Of a stretch of DNA of 64,000 nt, positions 59,101 to 64,000 are shown piece by piece. The first letter of the stretch is position 1. The number at the start of each line of letters is the position of its first letter. Position numbers and translations under genes: made by a program. Source of the DNA: Mya arenaria (lineage: Eukaryota > Mollusca > Bivalvia > Myida > Myidae); NCBI RefSeq assembly GCF_026914265.1, contig NC_069124.1, positions 25,306,489 through 25,370,488 on the forward strand, written 5' to 3'. The notes under the pieces are model-generated. The model saw only the letters and a program-made list of their open reading frames with translations. It did not search any database and was not told the origin of the DNA.

Positions 59101-62100
59101 TGAAAAACTGCCAAACGTTTCCTTTTTTCTTTATGCGTTAATAATGCTTATTAGTCATAAAACTTTTCGAACACAAATATGAAAATCTATGATCTGATCT
59201 TTTGTCATAAGTCTTTTACCACTGATTTCCAGACATTTGCACAAATTGTTAATTCATAGACAAAAAAAATAAGAAAGTTTTTCATCGTGCTCAATATGTG
59301 AGAGTGCAGCTTTAAAGATGCACTCTTACTCCCAGATAAGATTTACCACAATTAATAATATTGTTTTAATGTTCAAAAAAGGATGAATAAATGTCGAAAA
59401 CAATGGTTCTTATGAAGGATTCCGAGTTTAATTTGAATGAAATGAGCATAAAACACGCTATTTCAACCTTATGAGACTATAGTAGACCTCAGTAAATCTT
59501 TTAGCATTCACCAATCATTTAATATTTTTGCACTTTCTTCTATTAAATACTCTGTTACGATCTTGTTATCAGTAATTAATATTTTCCATAAGTGCATTAT
59601 TTAGTAAGTAGATAAAGGTTTATCAGTCAAAATTGATGTTTGTTATACATGTTTATGTACTGATTTTGAATAAGAGTGTCACTTTAAACTATAAAAAAAT
59701 ATATTAAAACCATGAAATGCTTACTTTCACCACTGCCTGCTGGCCTGATCTGTTTGTCCTTTGCTGCATCAGCTGAACTTCCTGACACAGGGGCGCTGGC
59801 CGCGGCTGCTGCAGCTGCTGCCTTCTTCTGTAATGGGAAAGGAAATTCAGTGGATAGGCTAGATTCAATAAATGAACACATTCCTGTATTATAAATATCA
59901 TATATTCAATGAGTTTAAGGCCAGTATCATTACTGGTTTCATGGTATTGACCACTAGTATTATCCTTTCTCAAGACAACCCTTTTTTTTTCGAAACACTT
60001 TGGTAGATATTGGAAAATGAATCATTTTCACGATGACAAGGCTATGACAATACGTAAGACTTTCTCCCTAAGAACAGGTGAGCTTAACATAACTACAACT
60101 TGCTTACCTCCTTGTCTCGTACATGGAAGTCCGTCTCAGGAACCCAAAATTGTTTCTTGCTCTTCAACTGACCGGAGTACCTGATTTAAACCAATAGAAT
60201 AATTAAGGGTTCTTATGGTATGAGATGTACAGGTGCCTGGTGATTCCTTATTATTTTATTACCATTTGAAAAGCGTTCATGAGTAATATGGAGAAAAAAG
60301 TACTGCAATCAAGCTTTTTGGCTAAGAAAGTTTTGTAAGAGTGGCGTAGCAACGAGCGAAAAGTTTATTTTTATGTTTATGAGGTGTAATCAATTGCAAA
60401 CTATAATTTTTTAAACTATTTATTACATGCATAAAAAGGATTTGAAAAGACGTTTTTTTGAAGTTTTTCAGTAAATCTTACCAAATTATATGTGAACATA
60501 TTATCATTTCGAAAACCTCATGTTTTATTATAAATACCTAAATCAGGTCTCAATTTAAATCATATAAGAATATTCAAGCTAATGGTGTCTTAGAAACGGA
60601 GCAAAATAGATATCTAAATTTAATTCTTAACACCTTTAAGACAATTTCTTACCCCATGGCAAGGGCAAACAAGTCGGGTCTCTTCTCCTTCTCTTCCTGT
60701 TTCAGTCTGTCCACCCTTCTCTCTAGCGGGGAACCAAACTGGACAATACGAGGGTAATGGGGCAAGATCTACAAAAGAATATTGACATTAATTCCTGATA
60801 ATTTTTATTGTCTGTCAATCCTGCATTCCAGGGGTGAGCCAAACTGGATGCTACGAGGGAAGTGCAGCAGAATCTACAAGAGAAGAATATGCCTAAAGTT
60901 CCGTGACATGTAAATTTTGTAATTCATTCTTTGAGGCAAACACAAACTGTCTGAAAGTAAATGATTGTAAGGTTAAGTACATACATCTCCTTGAGATATG
61001 ACTTTTTTCATCCCTTAAGACATGATTTACATCTACTTCTTTTCTGAATTTTCAAGTTCGTTTTATTTAACAGGTAAAAAAGGAAAGAACATACACAGAT
61101 ACACTAACAGTGCTAACGTGCTAAGGAATGTTCATGTTCTCACCTTTGTAAGAACAATAAGCGCATTTCTGATCTGTATGTAGTTGCTTGACTCGATACA
61201 CGTCACCATTGCCTTGGTGATACGGAAGTGCCACTTGTGACAAACGTGCCGATAATTCTCGTAATCGAGCTGGTCCGCTTTCTGGTTGGAGTTCTCTCCC
61301 TTGCGGAAAACTGTCACAAAGCCGGGATAGGCACCGCATTCCTGAAAATATATGTAGAATGCAATATTTCTTCCATATGCACAAAAAATATTTTAGCTCT
61401 TGAAAATGGCTAAATGCATAAGTTGATATAAATTACGATCAAGTCTGTTTTCTTGATACAGATAGACATATGTGTCAGGGTGGATCTATTCAATATATGT
61501 ATGTAACTTAAGTCAATCTTATGATCATACATCAGTGATGATTTCTTCACTGCATAGATCAGAACTTTCAAGTTGAAAACAAAGGCATGATAAATTCAAA
61601 ATTTAGGGCAATTTCATTTTGTTTTTGTTACACCCACCTTTTCATAGAACTCCTTACTGCTGTGCCACCTCATAACAGTGTCGAGGGCGGCGCATAGGAA
61701 GCGGCCATAGCGCTGAGCCTCGTTCTCCGTGCATGAGGATACGGTGTATGTGATATCACAGAATATCTGAAACGCAATTGACACTAGTAACACACGGTTA
61801 TGGTTATACATGTAGTAACCATACAAACATTTGTCACATCATACACACATTTTTTTATAAATTGACAACAGCTTCTACATTAAGTAAAACAGTAATTCAC
61901 AGCCATAATTTCACATATCAAAATTAGACTTTGGGATGAACAAGCAGAATTCTTATAATATTGCTTGGCATCAAAATCAAACAGGCCCTGCAATACAAAA
62001 TTCAGAATTTGAGCAAGCCCGGAAGATATTTAACTAGTGCAGGGCTTCCAGGCTTATTCCTAAGACCACTGTAATTACAATATTTTTTTTATTTTTTTAT

Positions 62101-63116
62101 ATAATTTTAAACTGTGATTTTCATGTGCACTGAGTACATTCAAATGTCTATAATTATAATTTGTTTACTTGCATAAAGTAAATCAAACTTTGAATAATTA
62201 TTTAATAATTATCTTATCTCCATACATTCATTTATGATGAACACAATGCCTAATTAGAGTTGTTTCCTTGCAATTTTTATCTTTTGTATAGTGAATGGTG
62301 TCCCCATGAATTTCATTCAATTGGTGTCATCCATTTCAAAGTGGTGGTATAGTTTCATCTTTTCAACACAAACCCTGTCATAACAGATGAGCGTTGAGAA
62401 GTTTGGAGTCTTCAAGTTGTGAAGAATGTGAATGAACTCGGCACAGTACACGGCATCACTGGCCGTGAAACAGCACCGCGGGAAAATGCAGAGTTGCAGG
62501 AACTGGGTGATGGTCTCATTCTTTGTCGCCCCTGAAACAAAGAAATAATGTTCCACTATTTCATGAGTCAAAAAGTTTTTATTTCATAAATCATTCTAAC
62601 AAGTCAGTTCTTAACAATAAACAGATGCCAATGTCCTTCCATTATGCTCAATTAAACAAAGGACTCAAAAATCCTTTTAGCCAAAGGGATCTAACTTGCT
62701 ATACTATTTTCATGAGGTTGAAGTTTAGAGTGGTCAAGTGGTTAAGGTGTCCACCTCTCACCCTAAAGATTGTGGGCTGGATTCCAACCAGTGTTACTTT
62801 CTCATCACCTCTTAAAAAGGACACAAGTTTTTAGCTGTCTTTACAATGGAAAAATAAATATGTATAAACTCAACTATTGTCAAGATGACATGTACTTTGA
62901 TGTAAATATTTTGACAAATTTTTTAGTAATGGCCATAGCTACAGCAGAACTTTTCTTTCTTGACACCCACTCACTTGAGACAAACCACTGGTCCCTCTGT
63001 GCCTTGAGCCTTGCAGTGATGCGCTGAACATGCTCCGTCTGCCTCTTCTCCTCATCTTTCAGCTTGTCAATCATGGCGTTACAACGCTCACGCTCCTTCT
63101 TACGCTTGCTTGGACC
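44179..63116 (-). CDS. THOC2: THOC2 (THO complex subunit 2), 3' part, 17 coding exons
   Basis: THOC2 scaffolds the THO/TREX complex that couples nuclear transcription to mRNP packaging and export. The gene enters from the right edge. Exons in transcript order: 63116-62975, 62531-62374, 61766-61638, 61341-61144, 60768-60653, 60180-60108, 59827-59725, 58621-58456, 57965-57535, 56928-56743, 56144-56101, 50056-50018, 49127-49083, 47524-47459, 46506-46443, 45376-45270, 44301-44179. They join in frame for 729 residues plus stop. The first six encode the conserved C-terminal Tho2 domain: [92 protein letters not shown]. The rest is a disordered Lys/Glu/Asp/Arg-rich tail, as in vertebrates, split into several very small exons (39, 44, 45 nt). 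The end ...[19 protein letters not shown] has no vertebrate counterpart and is the least certain part. Confidence 0.95.
44583..44695 (+). mobile_element. Degenerate tRNA-derived SINE
   Basis: GCAGACAATCCCGACC in the B-box position is followed by CTCCTCAAAAAGGACACCAG, the same tail as the SINE at 62726-62835 (CCTCTTAAAAAGGACACAAG). The A-box is not clear. It lies in a THOC2 intron, on the opposite strand to the gene. Confidence 0.4.
47079..47150. repeat. ATT microsatellite
   Basis: An imperfect run of TTATTATTATTATTATTCTT type with interruptions, in a THOC2 intron. Confidence 0.8.
47717..48189. mobile_element. Foldback element with long inverted repeats, copy 2
   Basis: It begins CAGTGTGTGTATACCATGTG and ends with the inverse (ACGTGGTATACACACACTG). 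The interior matches 21942-22427 (GGAAGGCAATATTTTG, CCTTCGGTCTCTTACCAG, GGGGCTTTTAAAGCAGCCTA). Differences between the copies suggest an old burst. It lies in a THOC2 intron. Confidence 0.8.
48590..49450. repeat. Dispersed repeat fragments in THOC2 introns
   Basis: Two blocks (about 48590-48720 and 49240-49450) share the order TTTTTCAGTCAGGAAAG-like start, GCATAATTCAANNATT, an ACATNTGTACCAAGTTTCAT-like phrase, and GAATATCTTAAAAC. The second continues into TTATGGCCAAGGTCAAGG. It is the same old family as the fragments in CARS2 introns. Exon 49083-49127 sits between the two blocks. Confidence 0.4.
51010..51420. repeat. Two-unit dispersed repeat in a THOC2 intron
   Basis: Two diverged copies of about 170 bp share ATGGGCCTTGATACNAANAA, GTGCAAAGTTTCATGGTGAT-like sequence, and ATATTGCCAAGGTTACAGCT followed by TTNGCATAATGTCA. 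A 107-codon open frame on the plus strand is incidental. Confidence 0.45.
52140..55240. repeat. 3.1-kb composite minisatellite built on AAGGAGTGACTTTC
   Basis: A single 14-bp core, AAGGAGTGACTTTC, recurs through the whole block with changing partners. At about 52580-53210 the period is 57 bp (GTGACTTTCTTTGTAGGAAA, GTGGTGATTTTCTGCATACA, AGTTCCAAAAGA). At about 53690-54290 it is 24-27 bp (GAGGAGTGACCTTCTTCATC). At about 54500-54960 it mixes 24-bp and longer units with TTCTTCTTAGTTC. It lies wholly in the THOC2 intron between 56101 and 50056. Open frames on both strands (up to 198 codons) are by-products of the 57-bp period. Confidence 0.92.
55241..56100. other. THOC2 intron, unique part
   Basis: AT-rich sequence between the composite array and exon 56101-56144. 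A 132-codon open frame at 55272-55670 on the plus strand encodes nothing I recognise. Immediately downstream of exon 56101-56144 on the minus strand the frame stays open for about 38 codons to a stop at 55983-55981. Confidence 0.4.
58799..58912. mobile_element. Tc1/mariner-type MITE, short copy
   Basis: ACAGTCCAACCCATATG at the left pairs with GGGTTTGACTGTG at the right. The inner GCAGGAATGCTTACA and TCCTTTACATNCAGTTTGAG are shared with 25851-26026. It is about 114 bp, a deletion derivative of that family, in a THOC2 intron. Confidence 0.6.
59044..59315 (+). mobile_element. MITE family A copy with clear inverted ends
   Basis: It starts TTAAAGCTGTACTCTCACAG and ends CTCAATATGTGAGAGTGCAG followed by CTTTAA. 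The inverted repeats are about 25 bp and match the 8154-8452 copy. The right end abuts a family B element and shares its TTTAA. It lies in a THOC2 intron. Confidence 0.8.
59311..59688 (+). mobile_element. MITE family B copy
   Basis: It starts TTTAAAGATGCACTCTTACT and ends GAATAAGAGTGTCACTTTAAA, imperfect inverted repeats of about 20 bp. It is close in sequence to 63158-63532 and, reversed, to 7262-7628. It ends about 35 bases before the THOC2 exon at 59725-59827 on the plus-strand scale. Confidence 0.8.
60829..60873 (-). pseudogene. Duplicated partial exon of THOC2 (pseudo-exon)
   Basis: This lies 105 bases upstream, in transcript direction, of the real exon 60768-60653. Minus-strand sequence repeats the acceptor (TTGTAG) and the first 15 codons of that exon. 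It reads [15 protein letters not shown] against [15 protein letters not shown] in the functional exon, with 11 of 15 residues identical. After that the copy leaves exon sequence (GGAATGCAGG) without a GT donor nearby. It is therefore a tandem duplication of an intron-exon border that cannot be spliced in as a full exon. The retained reading frame suggests it is not very old, or that its acceptor is tolerated. Confidence 0.8.
61767..62373. other. THOC2 intron, nothing recognised
   Basis: A 607-base intron between the exons ending ...YDR and starting IFCDITYTV. It is AT-rich, with no array or inverted-repeat element seen. Confidence 0.5.
62726..62835 (+). mobile_element. tRNA-derived SINE, second copy
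   Basis: TAGAGTGGTCAAGTGGTTAA contains the A-box-like TGGTCAAGTGG, and GGCTGGATTCCAACC covers a decayed B-box. The tail TTACTTTCTCATCACCTCTT continues to AAAAAGGACACAAG. It matches 19213-19340 along the tRNA-like part. It lies in a THOC2 intron in antisense orientation to the gene. Confidence 0.7.
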
Positions 63117-63157
63117 CTAGATGTAAAATATAGCGGAAAATCACTTACATGTATACA

Positions 63158-63532
63158 TTTAAAGATGCACTCTTACTTCCTAATAAGATTTACCACAATT
63201 CATTATATTGTTTTAATATTCCAAAAGGGATGAATAAATGTCGAAAAAAATGGTTCTTAAAATGGATACCTAGTAAAATTTGAAAGAAATGAGCATAAAA
63301 CATGTTTTTCTACCTCATGAGGCTATTGAAGACCACAGTAAATCTTTTAGAATCCACCAATCATTTAATATTTTTAAGCTTTCTACTATTAAATACATGG
63401 TTAAAATCTTGATATCAGTAATTATTATTTTCCATAAATGCATTATTTAGTAAGTTGTTAAAGGTTTATCAGTCAAAATTGATGTTTGTTATACATGTGT
63501 TTGTATTGATTTTGAATAAGTGTGTCACTTTA
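63158..63532 (+). mobile_element. MITE family B copy
   Basis: It starts TTTAAAGATGCACTCTTACT and ends GAATAAGTGTGTCACTTTA. It is collinear with 59311-59688 over its full length. It lies in the THOC2 intron upstream of exon 63116-62975. Confidence 0.8.
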
Positions 63533-63586
63533 GAGCAGATCAAATGAAAACTACAGGGACAAGCCCAGAAGTCAAAAATTTAAACC

Positions 63587-64000
63587 CTGATTAGAGGCAC
63601 AAGGTAAGGGCCTTAATGACTCTGAACAAGAGACACAAGGTAAGGGCCTTAATGACTCTGAACAAGAGGCACAAGGTAAGGGCCTTAATGACTCTGAACA
63701 AGAGGCACAAGGTAAGGGCCTTAATGTCTCTGAACAAGAGGCACAAGGTAAGGGCCTTAATGTCTCTGAACAAGAGGCACAAGGTAAGGGCCTTAATGAC
63801 TCTGAACAAGAGGCACAAGGTAAGGGCCTTAATGACTCTGAACAAGAGGCACAAGGTAAGGGCCTTAATGACTCTGAACAAGAGGCACAAGGTAAGGGCC
63901 TTAATGACTCTGAACAAGAGACACAAGGTAAGGGCCTTAATGACTCTGAACAAGAGACACAAGGTAAGGGCCTTAATGACTCTGAACAAGAGGCACAAAC
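63587..64000. repeat. 36-bp minisatellite cut by the right edge
   Basis: At least 11.5 near-identical units of ACAAGGTAAGGGCCTTAATG then ACTCTGAACAAGAGGC; variation is mostly GAGGC/GAGAC and GACTC/GTCTC. The array runs off the window, so its full size is unknown. The period of 12 codons leaves open frames on the minus strand (LCLLFRVIKALT repeats), which I regard as an artefact. It lies in a THOC2 intron. Confidence 0.93.

Overview
This window is eukaryotic nuclear DNA, most likely from a bivalve mollusc. It is AT-rich, has long GT-AG introns, and is crowded with short inverted-repeat transposons, tRNA-derived SINEs and minisatellites. Several of the short transposon ends look like ones I know from clam and mussel genomes; that species inference rests on memory, not on a search. 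Four conserved host genes can be read exon by exon.

Layout. (1) 644-20395, plus strand: CARS2, mitochondrial cysteinyl-tRNA synthetase, 13 coding exons, about 692 residues. (2) 25270-29537, minus strand: PAM16/Magmas, a subunit of the mitochondrial import motor, 4 coding exons, the first being only the ATG. (3) 29874-36268, plus strand: LRRC59, an ER leucine-rich-repeat membrane protein, 7 coding exons, carrying a threonine-rich mucin-like tail of about 320 residues. (4) 44179-63116 and beyond the right edge, minus strand: the 3' half of THOC2, a TREX/THO mRNA-export subunit, 17 coding exons visible. CARS2 and PAM16 are tail to tail, PAM16 and LRRC59 are head to head across 336 bp with an ETS-type site, and LRRC59 and THOC2 are tail to tail.

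The genes do not form a pathway, although CARS2 and PAM16 both serve mitochondria. The striking feature is minisatellite expansion at gene borders. About 65 copies of a 64-bp unit precede the true exon 2 of CARS2, and each copy carries the intron-1 acceptor plus the first 40 bases of the exon. A second array of about 40 copies of a 26-bp unit runs into the exon 8 acceptor of the same gene. Other arrays sit in CARS2 introns 3 and 4, downstream of CARS2, inside the LRRC59 coding sequence, in the presumed THOC2 3' UTR, in a THOC2 intron (over 3 kb), and at the right edge. Most long open frames outside the four genes are by-products of these arrays, because 57-, 36- and 33-bp units keep frames open.

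All exon borders were inferred from splice dinucleotides, reading-frame continuity and remembered family sequences; no alignment or transcript data were available.
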